Of a stretch of 64,000 nt of DNA, positions 53,401-60,468 are shown piece by piece. The stretch's first letter is position 1. Every line of letters begins with the position of its first letter. The position numbers and the translations under genes are program-made. This stretch comes from Akkermansia sp. (GTDB taxonomy: Bacteria > Verrucomicrobiota > Verrucomicrobiia > Verrucomicrobiales > Akkermansiaceae): positions 360,289-424,288 of the forward strand of contig JAFZGW010000013.1 of the NCBI GenBank assembly GCA_017555205.1, in the 5' to 3' direction. Below the pieces are notes generated by a model, which was given only the letters and a program-made list of their open reading frames with translations, did not search any database and was not told the origin of the DNA.

Positions 53401-53628
53401 TTCATGGACGACCTCTTCGGCGTATCCGGTGACGAAATCGTCTATACCGTGAATGCCGGCGACTACTTCACGGGCGAGTGGATTAACGAGAGCACCACGC
53501 TGAACTACGACAGCACCGCCAACGTGGTATACCTGCAAGGCGTCAGCAACGTGGTACCCGAGCCTGCCACGGCTACGCTGAGCCTGCTGGCACTGGCAGC
53601 TCTGGCTATACGCCGTAGACGCAAGTAA
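50473..53628 (+). CDS. Large PEP-CTERM surface protein with Pmp-like GGAI/FxxN repeats
   Basis: 1051 residues. Signal peptide ends at AQA (about 24). From residue 168 to about 346 six repeats of 27-34 residues each contain GGAI(Y/N/F)A, LTIS(H/N)NG and VSFSGNSS: the GGA(I/L/V) and FxxN motifs of chlamydial Pmp proteins. A beta-helix rich region (about 350-960) follows, including autotransporter-type beta strand repeats (SITKTGSGNLTLATANAHTG). The C-terminus is a PEP-CTERM tag, VVPEPATATLSLLALAALA then RRRRK, instead of an autotransporter barrel. So it is probably exported to the outer surface and anchored by exosortase. Adhesion is inferred. Ser codons form TCC tracts. Confidence 0.8.
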   Translation: MKLHLPLTLLTAVLATFIALPAQAVEAPEGYTTTYLTSPGTLETYSELTAEEYIAFILRRSQEITPSGADYWTSSTPLVSGGHVFFGSYNSDSPVALSFKDGSGSAFYGQSALTFDTLSNLTFSTITGRSAAISLANNGSLTITNVNDGQSDTVDVLFEDIKNTSSDGGAIYARKGLTISNNGDISFSDNSSSYNYSAGGAIYASTVTISHNGDVSFSGNSSSSSSYDYSAGGAIYAYNGLTISHNGNVSFSGNSSSSYDDDSTYGGAINAYDGLTISHNGNVSFSGNSSTYGGAIFADYGDVTISNNADVSFSGNSAYSYGGAINASSGLTIQGNDSVLFEKNYENTNGAYRLSSIYSDEGMTLSAKTGGNITFYDSVYSYGATYLNRNYTDAEGNTQSAGGDIIFSGKYAEQHLNEILAANNENRTATAKEIQNSQTSEFRDTIYLQNGSLQIVDGARLNGSGLQVSGEAKLLMRDSYMSHTGYSLTFATGTELELQGSNTLTTSSLTLNADATLTATLTDANWQQAALNLGSNLNISGALNLNLNVETEHAKGMYQIISLTDSSKYDVSGWTSGNITFHGSGAAEGASFGDLLWQDGVLYYVASSLWSNASGSGVWSSEDANWNSGSVFRNGQDVLFSDRGAGTVQLSGDIAPGSISVNSNSNYLFTAAEGGGRLVGSTSITKTGSGNLTLATANAHTGDTELQEGSLNIQHSTALGATAEGKAALIAAEGTTITVENGSQMVLAAVGNDIAGAVEIDEGAALVMKGGNYAASDSIVNGTLRINGIDATTGTLSGNGSLIVEGSNTELTVTKGGYKGSGTVAVQGGKLTLETRGGITLEEGGQLAVSDEATVKATNINIQEGATLSIDDVSAAVELNSLMSNEMAVYTTAAAEGYDPTVAVHTAVGGVLETNSLNMFAGSTLIANGAHIDMNGAELTIDSYEEQKINLVLTLGANYTLDSQVVLFSNVGSVYLFMDDLFGVSGDEIVYTVNAGDYFTGEWINESTTLNYDSTANVVYLQGVSNVVPEPATATLSLLALAALAIRRRRK
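50974..51510 (+). repeat. Six tandem GGAI/FxxN repeats
   Basis: Six degenerate units of 27-34 codons in the surface-protein gene. The boundaries contain (TCC)n Ser tracts of 3, 6, 4 and fewer units (for example 51133-51150), the lengths of which differ between units. Confidence 0.85.
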
Positions 53629-53660
53629 AGCTTCATGTAAAAACAATTACATGTGTGGTA

Positions 53661-53692
53661 AAGCCCCCATGGCCGCTTGGCTGTGGGGGCTT
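53661..53692. terminator. Hairpin between convergent genes
   Basis: AAGCCCCCA pairs with TGGGGGCTT across a short loop with an inner GGCCGCTTGG. T-rich flank is weak on the plus side. Confidence 0.55.
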
Positions 53693-53723
53693 AATGTTGG
53701 CAAGAGTTTGTCGATACGAAAGC

Positions 53724-54188
53724 CTAATGCTTATCGGCGAGCAATTGGAGGAACTGCTGAGCCAAATAATCGGAGCGCAGGAACGCGAGCCCGCCGGGCA
53801 AAGCACCGCTGCGCAAGCAAGACTCCAAATTGGCCACGGCCATGGGTTCAGCCGCAGCGGCACTGCGGTGCAGCGCCAAAGCATCGGCATACAGACCGGG
53901 GTATGCGTCCATCGGCAAGCCGGGATTGAGCTGCTGCAGCAGAGCGAGCAGCAGGATGGTTTGCACATCGCCCTGAGCCTTCATGGCGCGCAGCCAAAGC
54001 TGCTCTTGCTCCGTAGCCGGAGCAAGGTTCGCAGTATGTCCCTGCTGAGCAGAAGGAGAAAGAGCAGCGCCGCCGAAAATAAGACGCTTCATATTCTCCA
54101 TTTCAGCCGGGTCGAGCGTAATGCTGCTGCCAAAGTCAGCAGCAAGCACAGGCTGAGCAATCAGGAGAATAAAGGAGAAAACGCGCAT
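53724..54188 (-). CDS. Exported protein of unknown function
   Basis: 154 residues with a signal peptide ending at VLA (about residue 16). Mostly helical, Leu/Ala/Gln-rich, with one Cys (LESCLRSG). Not recognised. Its start overlaps the preceding coiled-coil gene by one base, so both come from one transcript. Same strand and close context suggest a shared envelope role, which is inference. Confidence 0.6.
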   Translation of the reverse strand: MRVFSFILLIAQPVLAADFGSSITLDPAEMENMKRLIFGGAALSPSAQQGHTANLAPATEQEQLWLRAMKAQGDVQTILLLALLQQLNPGLPMDAYPGLYADALALHRSAAAAEPMAVANLESCLRSGALPGGLAFLRSDYLAQQFLQLLADKH

Positions 54189-54757
54189 TACTTCTTATCG
54201 CGCTGGGCACGCTTGCGGGAGTAGGGGTCGGTCACGTTGGTCCAAGCCTCCTGCAAGCCGGAGCTTTCGAAATAGGGCTGGGAACGCAAGCGATCCATCT
54301 GGGCGCTAATCTTATTTTGCTCGATAGACCACTGCTCGATATCGTTATCGGACATGGAAATGGGGGCAGGCAGACGCCCGAAGGTGGAGCAGATTTTCTT
54401 TGCTGCTTTTTCCGCCGACTTTTCATCCTTCACCTCGGCCAACAGGGCTTGTGCCTCCTTCAGGGCATTGAATTCCTTATCGAGGTCGACGTTGGTATTG
54501 CCGCCTTTTTTAGCCAGTTCAATATCAGCCAATTCGGCCTCTGCCTGAGCGATAGCTTGCTCATCGCCGGCCTTTTTGGCTTTTTTCAATTCATCCTTAG
54601 CCTTTTTTTCGGCCTCGCGCAGCGCGCGGCGCTCTTCCGCGCGGGTCTTGGGGGAGTTATCCTTCTTATCATCGGCAGCTACAGAGGGTACAGTCAGCAC
54701 CGAGGCGGCGACCAAGGCAAACAGAACGGGGCGTATGTGGCGTATCATATCACTCAT
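54188..54757 (-). CDS. Exported coiled-coil protein of unknown function
   Basis: 189 residues. Signal peptide (about 1-27, ending VAA), then a long Lys/Glu/Ala-rich coiled coil (about 38-118) and a short C-terminal part with IEQWSIEQNKISAQMDRL. Not recognised. It overlaps 53724 by one base (stop TAA, start of the next), so it heads a two-gene unit. A promoter lies 9 bases upstream of the ATG. Confidence 0.6.
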   Translation of the reverse strand: MSDMIRHIRPVLFALVAASVLTVPSVAADDKKDNSPKTRAEERRALREAEKKAKDELKKAKKAGDEQAIAQAEAELADIELAKKGGNTNVDLDKEFNALKEAQALLAEVKDEKSAEKAAKKICSTFGRLPAPISMSDNDIEQWSIEQNKISAQMDRLRSQPYFESSGLQEAWTNVTDPYSRKRAQRDKK

Positions 54758-54766
54758 AATGATTTT

Positions 54767-54795
54767 TCTATGAAGCTACCACATAAGCCCTGCAA
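54767..54795 (-). promoter_or_regulatory. Promoter of 54757 gene, probably leaderless
   Basis: Minus strand: TTGCAG (54795-54790), 17 bp, CATAGA (54772-54767), 9 bases, ATG at 54757. Confidence 0.5.
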
Positions 54796-54878
54796 AGTCA
54801 AACCGATTTTACAAGGCAGCTACAAGTTATTGAATCTTTTTTATACAACAGGTGTCAACACATAAGAACTCAGCCCCC

Positions 54879-55169
54879 ATGAAAGACAAAAACATCACCC
54901 GCTACACCTACGAAAATACGGACTTCCAAGGCTGGAGAGTGAGCATCCAGCGCTGTGGTCGTATCATCACCCGCTATTTTTCAGATTTGCAGTACGGCTC
55001 TGAGGAAGACTCGTACCGGGAAGCCATCCACTACCGGGACGAAGTATTCGGGCAAATGGCGCTACACCGCGACAACCTGCCGGAGTACATGGACTCGGAG
55101 TTGGCGCACCTGCAAGATTTGCTGCGACAGAAAGAGGCGAGTGTTACGGTGCGACCTCGCCGCTCGTGA
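54879..55169 (+). CDS. Small AP2-like domain protein (paralog 3)
   Basis: 96 residues, the third copy of the domain also at 1142 and 9492: NITRYTYEN, FQGWRVSI, TRYFSDLQYGSEEDS, then a helix with RDEVFGQM and a second helical stretch. Ends RPRRS. Function unknown; DNA binding by an AP2-like or integrase-arm-like fold is inferred. Starts at 54879 because it aligns with the paralogs; an upstream Met at 54852 would add 9 residues. Its last 26 bases overlap the gene on the opposite strand. Confidence 0.7.
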   Translation: MKDKNITRYTYENTDFQGWRVSIQRCGRIITRYFSDLQYGSEEDSYREAIHYRDEVFGQMALHRDNLPEYMDSELAHLQDLLRQKEASVTVRPRRS

Positions 55170-55536
55170 ACACGGGACGCAGTTGCGCACTCAGTGCAGA
55201 GTTGCCGTAAAACTCGGCTTGTTCCAGCCGTACAAGCTGAACACTGAGCAGCTGCAACTGCTCAATGAGCGGAATTTTAACCTCAGGAGAGTTGTCGATA
55301 TAAAGCCAGAGCTGATTCTCCGGAACCCGGCCGTTGAGAGCCGCCAAAGCAGCCATATTTTCCTTCAGGCGAGGAAGCGCAGCGGCGGCACTTGCGGCAT
55401 CTGTCACCTCGGTGAGCAGCTCGACCTGCTCCTCCAGAGCAGCCAGGAGAGCCTCGCTCACATCTTCTTCACTTGCGGCCTGCAGCACACAAGCAGACAG
55501 CGCAAAAAGAGCCGATACAGTATACGCACACTTCAT
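55144..55536 (-). CDS. Exported protein of unknown function
   Basis: 130 residues: signal peptide (about 1-20, ending LQA) then two to three helices rich in Glu, Leu and Ala (about 22-110). Not recognised. It is convergent with the AP2-like gene and the two coding regions overlap tail to tail by 26 bases. A consensus promoter ends 7 bases before its ATG. Confidence 0.6.
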   Translation of the reverse strand: MKCAYTVSALFALSACVLQAASEEDVSEALLAALEEQVELLTEVTDAASAAAALPRLKENMAALAALNGRVPENQLWLYIDNSPEVKIPLIEQLQLLSVQLVRLEQAEFYGNSALSAQLRPVFTSGEVAP

Positions 55537-55543
55537 ACTGCGA

Positions 55544-55572
55544 ATATTAGAACCTCGCAGCGCTCATGTCAA
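55544..55572 (-). promoter_or_regulatory. Promoter of 55536 gene, probably leaderless
   Basis: Minus strand: TTGACA (55572-55567), 17 bp, TAATAT (55549-55544), 7 bases, ATG at 55536. Confidence 0.75.
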
Positions 55573-55614
55573 GCGGAAATAGTGCATTTATACGGCACAG
55601 GCGCACGTTTTTTC

Positions 55615-55643
55615 TTGGCAAACGAGCTGCAAGCAGGTAGAAT
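55615..55643 (+). promoter_or_regulatory. kdsB promoter
   Basis: TTGGCA (55615-55620), 17 bp, TAGAAT (55638-55643). Start near 55650, leader about 20 bases. Confidence 0.65.
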
Positions 55644-55669
55644 GATGCCTGAAGAACATTACACCGAAT

Positions 55670-56491
55670 ATGTCAGACTCCATTCTTATCGTCATACCGG
55701 CTCGCTATGCTTCCACCCGCCTGCCGGGCAAGCCCTTGGTCAAAATAGCCGGCAAAGAAATGATACGTCGCGTGGCGGACATTGCCGAATCCATCTGCCG
55801 CCACAATGCCGACTGCTCGTATGTAGTGGCGACGGACGACACGCGCATACTCGACTTTTGTAACGGTGCCGGGATACCGGCGGTAATGACAGCAGAGAGC
55901 TGCCGCAGCGGCACGGAGCGCTGCTGGGACGCCGTGAGCCAGCAGGCTGAGCCCCCGGCATTCATCATCAACCTGCAAGGCGACAACCCGCTTTGCCCGC
56001 CGTGGGTTATTCAGCAGCTCATTGATGCATGGAAGGCAGCCCCCGCCGATGTATTCACCCCCTGCATTCACTTGGACTGGAATGAGTACGACCGCTTGGT
56101 AGAAAGCAAGAAGACCACCCCCTACAGTGGTACAACCGTGCTGGTGGACAAGGACGGCTACGCCATGGCGTTCTCCAAGAGCACAATCCCCGCTATTCGC
56201 AAGCCCGAAAAAGCACGCGCCACGCTGGCCAAGAGCCCGGTGCGCCGCCATGTGGGGCTGTATTCCTACACCTACTCCGCCCTCAAGAACTACTTTGAGC
56301 TGCCCGAGAGCGACTACGAAATCGGCGCGGTTGAAGGCTTGGAGCAGATGCGATTCCTCTACAACGGACTGCGAGTCAAAATGGTAGAGGTAGATTACCG
56401 TGGCCGCAAGACCACCAGTGGTGTAGACTCCCCCGAAGATATCGAGCGCGTGGAGGCTATATTGGCAGAATACGGCGAATATGAGCTCTGA
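55670..56491 (+). CDS. kdsB: CMP-Kdo synthetase
   Basis: 3-deoxy-manno-octulosonate cytidylyltransferase: activates Kdo with CTP for WaaA. 273 residues, slightly longer than the family's 250. Motifs: VIPARYASTRLPGKPL nucleotide-binding start, VVATDD, GTERCWDAV, NLQGDNPL with the CTP/Mg Asp, RHVGLYSYT and the end motif V-D-S-P-E-D. Stop overlaps uppS start by 11 bases, so both form an operon. Confidence 0.94.
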   Translation: MSDSILIVIPARYASTRLPGKPLVKIAGKEMIRRVADIAESICRHNADCSYVVATDDTRILDFCNGAGIPAVMTAESCRSGTERCWDAVSQQAEPPAFIINLQGDNPLCPPWVIQQLIDAWKAAPADVFTPCIHLDWNEYDRLVESKKTTPYSGTTVLVDKDGYAMAFSKSTIPAIRKPEKARATLAKSPVRRHVGLYSYTYSALKNYFELPESDYEIGAVEGLEQMRFLYNGLRVKMVEVDYRGRKTTSGVDSPEDIERVEAILAEYGEYEL

Positions 56492-57197
56492 TTCCCCCAC
56501 CGGAATGCCGCAGCACATTGCCATCATTATGGATGGCAATGGCCGCTGGGCCGAACAGCACAAGGTAGCACGCGCCAAAGGCCATGAGCGCGGCGGTGAA
56601 ACCGTGCAGCGCACCCTCGACCTCTGCATCGAAAAAGGCATACCATGGCTCACGCTCTACGCCTTCTCGACAGAAAATTGGGGGCGCTCGAAAATTGAGG
56701 TAACCTACCTCATGAATATGCTGGCGAAATACCTGAAGGAGCGCCTGCCCGAGCTCATGGAAAAAAATGTGCGCCTGCATGCTATCGGCGAACTTTACAT
56801 GCTGCCGAAGAGCTGCCGGAAACAGCTCGAAGAGTGCCTGGAAAAGACCAAAAACAACACCGCCATGAACATGGTGCTGGCACTCTCGTACGGCTCGCGA
56901 CAGGAAATAACCGCAGCCGCCCGCAAACTGGCAGAAATGGTGCAACGCGGTGAGCTTAAACCGGAGGAAATCACCCCCGAGCTGTTAAGCGCCAACCTGT
57001 ACACCGCCGGTATGCCCGACCCTGATTTGCTCATACGCACATCGGGTGAGATGCGAATATCAAACTACCTGCTCTGGCAAATCAGCTATGCCGAGCTCTG
57101 GGTTACGGATGTGCTCTGGCCGGACTTCGGCCGAACCGAGCTGGATGCCGCGCTGGAGTCGTACCAAAGCCGACAGCGGCGATTCGGAAAACGTTAA
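56481..57197 (+). CDS. uppS: Undecaprenyl diphosphate synthase (isoprenyl transferase)
   Basis: Cis-prenyltransferase that makes the C55 lipid carrier for peptidoglycan and O-antigen synthesis. 238 residues, typical size. MDGNGRWA (catalytic Asp18), GHERGGETV, YAFSTENWGRS, DLLIRTSGEMRISNYLLWQ and the end motif YAELWVTDVLWPDF are all present. Soluble or membrane-associated at the cytoplasmic side. Overlaps kdsB by 11 bases; an envelope operon. Confidence 0.95.
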   Translation: MSSDSPTGMPQHIAIIMDGNGRWAEQHKVARAKGHERGGETVQRTLDLCIEKGIPWLTLYAFSTENWGRSKIEVTYLMNMLAKYLKERLPELMEKNVRLHAIGELYMLPKSCRKQLEECLEKTKNNTAMNMVLALSYGSRQEITAAARKLAEMVQRGELKPEEITPELLSANLYTAGMPDPDLLIRTSGEMRISNYLLWQISYAELWVTDVLWPDFGRTELDAALESYQSRQRRFGKR

Positions 57198-57346
57198 AAT
57201 ACCCACCCTATGAAATCCCCTTTTGGCGCCCACCTTTACCACACAACGCCCCCTGCCGGCGCGCGGTAAAACGGCGCTTAGTGAGCAAGATTCCCCCGGT
57301 AAACGCTGATTTCTGCAAAAATATCGGCAGCCGAAGCGGTTTTAGC

Positions 57347-57375
57347 TTGAAGTCAAACAAAAAGTAGAGCAGAAT
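57347..57375 (+). promoter_or_regulatory. Promoter of 57382 gene, probably leaderless
   Basis: TTGAAG (57347-57352), 17 bp, CAGAAT (57370-57375), 6 bases, ATG at 57382. Confidence 0.5.
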
Positions 57376-57381
57376 GAAAAC

Positions 57382-58329
57382 ATGCTCAAGCATACGATTT
57401 TCACAGTGGGGCTGGCATGCCTGGCGCTGCCGGCATTGGCAACGGAATGGCTGACGGACATAACAGAGGCGAAGTCGGAAGCAGCAAACAGCGGGAAGGC
57501 CATCTTGGTAAACTTTACCGGCAGCGATTGGTGTGGCTACTGCATCCGCATGCGGCAAGACGTGCTCGACAAACCGGAGTTCGCCACCTACGCGGAAGAC
57601 AAGTTTGTACTGCTCGAAGTTGACCTGCCCCGCCACCTCATGCCGAAAGACCGCGAAGAGCGCATAAAACTGTGCCGGGAATACAGCGTGACAAGCTTCC
57701 CCACATTCTTGGTATTAAATGCCGCCGGCGAAGTGCTGGGCGGGTTCACCGGAGGTCGCCCGGATGTAGGCTCCACGGCAGTCTTGCTCGATGATGCCTT
57801 GGAGCGCGGGCACCAACTCGCCATCGCTCGCGAGCACGACGGTACCGAACGCGCCAAAGCTCTCTTTGAAATCTACAAAAACTTCCCCGCAAACTTCAAA
57901 GGCCCCAGAGAAGCACTGCAACAGGAAATCGCCACCTACGACCCGGACGATACGCTCGGCATACGCGAAACACTCTCCGCCGATAAGCAAATGCAGGAGC
58001 TCATGGCAGAGGTGCGCGCCTATCACCGAAATTACCAAAAACAAACGGAAATTTTCGAACGCTACTTAGCAAACGCGCACCCGCTCAACCGCGACCGAAT
58101 TATGGAGCGCAAGCGCTCCGTCGTCATATTCCCCAGCCTGAATGTAATGCTACTGAATGCGCAGTCCGTAGACGACATTATCAAAGCGAGGGACTATGTA
58201 CTCCGTGAAGCGGAAATCAGTTACCCGGATGACATCAAGGCGGAAATGATTGACTCTCTGAAATCCACCTTTGCCGACCCGGAAGCCATGCTTCGCACAG
58301 TACAAGAGCGCCGCAGCGGGCGCAAATAA
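57382..58329 (+). CDS. Exported thioredoxin-like protein with C-terminal helical domain (1)
   Basis: 315 residues. Signal peptide (1-20, ending ALA), a thioredoxin-like domain (about 22-145) with the redox motif NFTGSDWCGYCIRM (CGYC) and cis-Pro region SFPTFLVL, then a long helical tail. Its last 75 residues share a repeated helical domain with the next two genes: ...DDIIKARDYVL...YPDD...STFADPEAML. Periplasmic thiol reductase activity is likely; the helical domain is unknown to me. The three adjacent genes probably work together. Confidence 0.75.
   Translation: MLKHTIFTVGLACLALPALATEWLTDITEAKSEAANSGKAILVNFTGSDWCGYCIRMRQDVLDKPEFATYAEDKFVLLEVDLPRHLMPKDREERIKLCREYSVTSFPTFLVLNAAGEVLGGFTGGRPDVGSTAVLLDDALERGHQLAIAREHDGTERAKALFEIYKNFPANFKGPREALQQEIATYDPDDTLGIRETLSADKQMQELMAEVRAYHRNYQKQTEIFERYLANAHPLNRDRIMERKRSVVIFPSLNVMLLNAQSVDDIIKARDYVLREAEISYPDDIKAEMIDSLKSTFADPEAMLRTVQERRSGRK
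58102..58304 (+). repeat. Shared helical domain, copy A
   Basis: C-terminal part of the 57382 protein. Two helices separated by a Pro, ending in FADPEAMLRTV. Homologous to copies B, C and D in the next two genes. Confidence 0.7.
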
Positions 58330-58364
58330 TCCCCCAATATCCCCGCGTATGGCGTAGAATAGAC

Positions 58365-58393
58365 TTGCATACCCGTTAGATTTAAAGCATAAT
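58365..58393 (+). promoter_or_regulatory. Promoter of 58400 gene, probably leaderless
   Basis: TTGCAT (58365-58370), 17 bp, CATAAT (58388-58393), 6 bases, ATG at 58400. Confidence 0.65.
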
Positions 58394-58399
58394 AGAGCT

Positions 58400-59362
58400 A
58401 TGTTCAAGAACTTGTTCCTTGCCGGGCTGGCAGCCGTTGTGGTGCCGGCATTTGCAGCAGAGTGGATGACTGACCTCGAGGCAGCCAAAACAAAAGCTGC
58501 GGCTGAAAACAAAGCCGTATTGGTGGATTTCACCGGTTCCGACTGGTGCGGGTATTGCATTCGGCTGAAAAAAGGAGTGTTTGACACACCTGCCTTCGAG
58601 AGCTACGCAGCCGACAAGTTCGTGTTGGTGGAAATCGATGTACCCCGTGATGTGAAGCGCGTGGGCGGTGCTGAAAATTACGCTAAGAACGAAGCCCTGT
58701 GCCGAGAGTTCAAAGTAAGCGGGTTCCCGACCATCATGGTATTGAATCCTGCGGGTGATGTACTGGGTGGTTTCGTGGGCGGACAACCCTCACTGCAGGC
58801 CACGCAAGTACCGCTCGATGCCGCCTTGGCAAACGCTGCCAAAATTGAGGCTGCCGCTGCGCTGCAGGGTGTTGAAAAAGCTAAAGCCCTGATGGAGGTT
58901 TACAGCAGCCTGCCCGCTGATTTGCAGAACTCCGCTGATGCGCTCGCCAAGAAAATCGCTGAACTCGATACGGATAACGCCACCGGTATACAGAGCAAGA
59001 TGCAAGAAACGGCAACCATGAAGGAAGCCGAGGCAAAAATAATGAAGGTCGGCCGCAATCCCGAAGCTGCTCTGGCTATTATCAATGAAACTCTGCCCAA
59101 GGTGAGCGGTGCCAATCGCGACATGCTTTTGCAGTTTAAGAGCGGCATTATCACCCACCTCGTCAATCAGGCATTGAAGAACGCCAAGACGGAGGCAGAC
59201 GTCATCGCCGTAAAGCCCATCGCAGAACAAATGCTGGATTGCGTGCCCGAAGCACAGCGAGCCGAAGCCGCAGCCGAAATTGAAAAGTTTTTTGCCAACC
59301 CTGCGGCAATACTGAAACCCGTTGCCCCCACACACACCAAAAAGGCAGCTCCCCTCAAGTAA
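58400..59362 (+). CDS. Exported thioredoxin-like protein with C-terminal helical domain (2)
   Basis: 320 residues, paralog of the gene before it. Signal peptide ends at AFA (about 20); thioredoxin-like domain with DFTGSDWCGYCIRL and FPTIMVL; Ala/Glu-rich helices; then the shared helical domain (about 241-309) with ADVIAVKPIAEQMLD, and EKFFANPAAILKPV. Lys-rich end. Likely a periplasmic thiol-disulfide reductase, which may receive electrons from the DsbD at 37171 (inference). Followed 3 bases later by 59366, so the two form an operon. Confidence 0.78.
   Translation: MFKNLFLAGLAAVVVPAFAAEWMTDLEAAKTKAAAENKAVLVDFTGSDWCGYCIRLKKGVFDTPAFESYAADKFVLVEIDVPRDVKRVGGAENYAKNEALCREFKVSGFPTIMVLNPAGDVLGGFVGGQPSLQATQVPLDAALANAAKIEAAAALQGVEKAKALMEVYSSLPADLQNSADALAKKIAELDTDNATGIQSKMQETATMKEAEAKIMKVGRNPEAALAIINETLPKVSGANRDMLLQFKSGIITHLVNQALKNAKTEADVIAVKPIAEQMLDCVPEAQRAEAAAEIEKFFANPAAILKPVAPTHTKKAAPLK
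59122..59325 (+). repeat. Shared helical domain, copy B
   Basis: C-terminal part of the 58400 protein, closest to copy C in the next gene. Confidence 0.75.
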
Positions 59363-59365
59363 TTT

Positions 59366-60358
59366 ATGCTCCGCAAACTATTTACTGCTCTCTGCCTGAG
59401 CACCCTGTCCCTGTCGGCTACCGCACAGGAACAGCAAGATGCACCCCGGGCAGAACAGCTCCCGCCCGATGGTGCAACGGGATTCTCCCCCCAGGCCCTG
59501 AAGGAATGGGAACTCATCGAAAAAGAACTGGCTCAGTACGAAGGCAAGCCGGAAAAACTGCTGACAGCGCTAGATGACTGCCTGACTCGGGATTTGCTCA
59601 GCGAAACGCAGCAACTACTGCGAGCTATCAAGGCCCAGGTCATCAACAAGATGCTTGATGACATCTTCAGGACAGCTGAAAAAGAGGCGGACATTCTCAA
59701 AGCCAAGGCTCTGGTCATAGAGCTCATCGACATGATGCCGAATGATGAAGAGCGAGAAATGGCCAAGGCTGAAATAGAACTTCAGTTTGCCGATCCGGCG
59801 GCTATATTGCAACAGGTTCAACAAGCTCGTAATGAACAGATAGCTGCAGATGTTGCCGCTGAGCAACACGAACAGGACATCGTAGAGCACACAGAAGCCG
59901 ACTACGCCCGTATAGCAGAAATCCGTACCGAACTCGACAGCATAAGCAGCACCGACGCCAAGGTAAGCCACCTCAAATCCCTGCTCAACAAAGAAAGCCG
60001 AGCCGTTTGCGATTGGATTCGCCCGCAAATCTCCGATATTCTGATTGCTGAGCTCAACACCATACAGGAGGCCGGCATAAAGACTGTCGATGATGTGCTG
60101 AAAGTCAAAGCATGTTTCGTCAAAATCATTCATCACACGTACCCTGAGCGCGAGAAAAAAGCAGCACTCGAAAAAGTGGAGCTTGAATTCGCCAATCCCG
60201 AAGCACTCTTGCAGAAGGTTCTGGAGCAGGAAAAACTCATGAACGATGAAGATGGTGAGGAGGAAGAGCAAATCGATGATGAAGATACCCCGTCCTACGA
60301 TGATGATGACTACGCCGAAGAGGTAGAAGAGGAATCAGCGGAGGTCATCACCGCTTAA
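59366..60358 (+). CDS. Exported protein with two copies of the shared helical domain
   Basis: 330 residues, no thioredoxin domain. Signal peptide ends about 21 (ATA); two tandem copies of the same 75-residue helical domain (about 77-150 with EADILKAKALVIELIDMMP and FADPAAILQQV; about 213-285 with DDVLKVKACFVK and FANPEALLQKV); then an acidic tail of Asp/Glu (about 293-325). Not recognised. The link to the two thioredoxin-like proteins suggests the helical domain is a binding or scaffolding module. A strong terminator follows. Confidence 0.7.
   Translation: MLRKLFTALCLSTLSLSATAQEQQDAPRAEQLPPDGATGFSPQALKEWELIEKELAQYEGKPEKLLTALDDCLTRDLLSETQQLLRAIKAQVINKMLDDIFRTAEKEADILKAKALVIELIDMMPNDEEREMAKAEIELQFADPAAILQQVQQARNEQIAADVAAEQHEQDIVEHTEADYARIAEIRTELDSISSTDAKVSHLKSLLNKESRAVCDWIRPQISDILIAELNTIQEAGIKTVDDVLKVKACFVKIIHHTYPEREKKAALEKVELEFANPEALLQKVLEQEKLMNDEDGEEEEQIDDEDTPSYDDDDYAEEVEEESAEVITA
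59593..59819 (+). repeat. Shared helical domain, copy C
   Basis: First of two copies in the 59366 protein: two helices, motif FADPAAILQQV at the end. Confidence 0.75.
60001..60221 (+). repeat. Shared helical domain, copy D
   Basis: Second copy in the 59366 protein, ending FANPEALLQKV. Confidence 0.75.
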
Positions 60359-60392
60359 CCCCGCACGAGACAATTCAATAACGCATATTCCG

Positions 60393-60426
60393 AAAAACCC
60401 CCGAAGCAGCTGCTTCGGGGGTTTTT
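60393..60426 (+). terminator. Strong terminator after 59366
   Basis: A perfect palindrome: AAAAACCCCCGAAGCAG (60393-60409) and its complement (60410-60426), ending in TTTTT. Its symmetry lets it work in both directions. Confidence 0.9.
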
Positions 60427-60430
60427 AAAC

Positions 60431-60459
60431 TTGCCAGCGAGTCAACTATGTGGTAGTAT
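60431..60459 (+). promoter_or_regulatory. pyrF promoter, probably leaderless
   Basis: TTGCCA (60431-60436), 17 bp, TAGTAT (60454-60459), 9 bases, ATG at 60469. Confidence 0.6.
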
Positions 60460-60468
60460 AAGTGCAAC

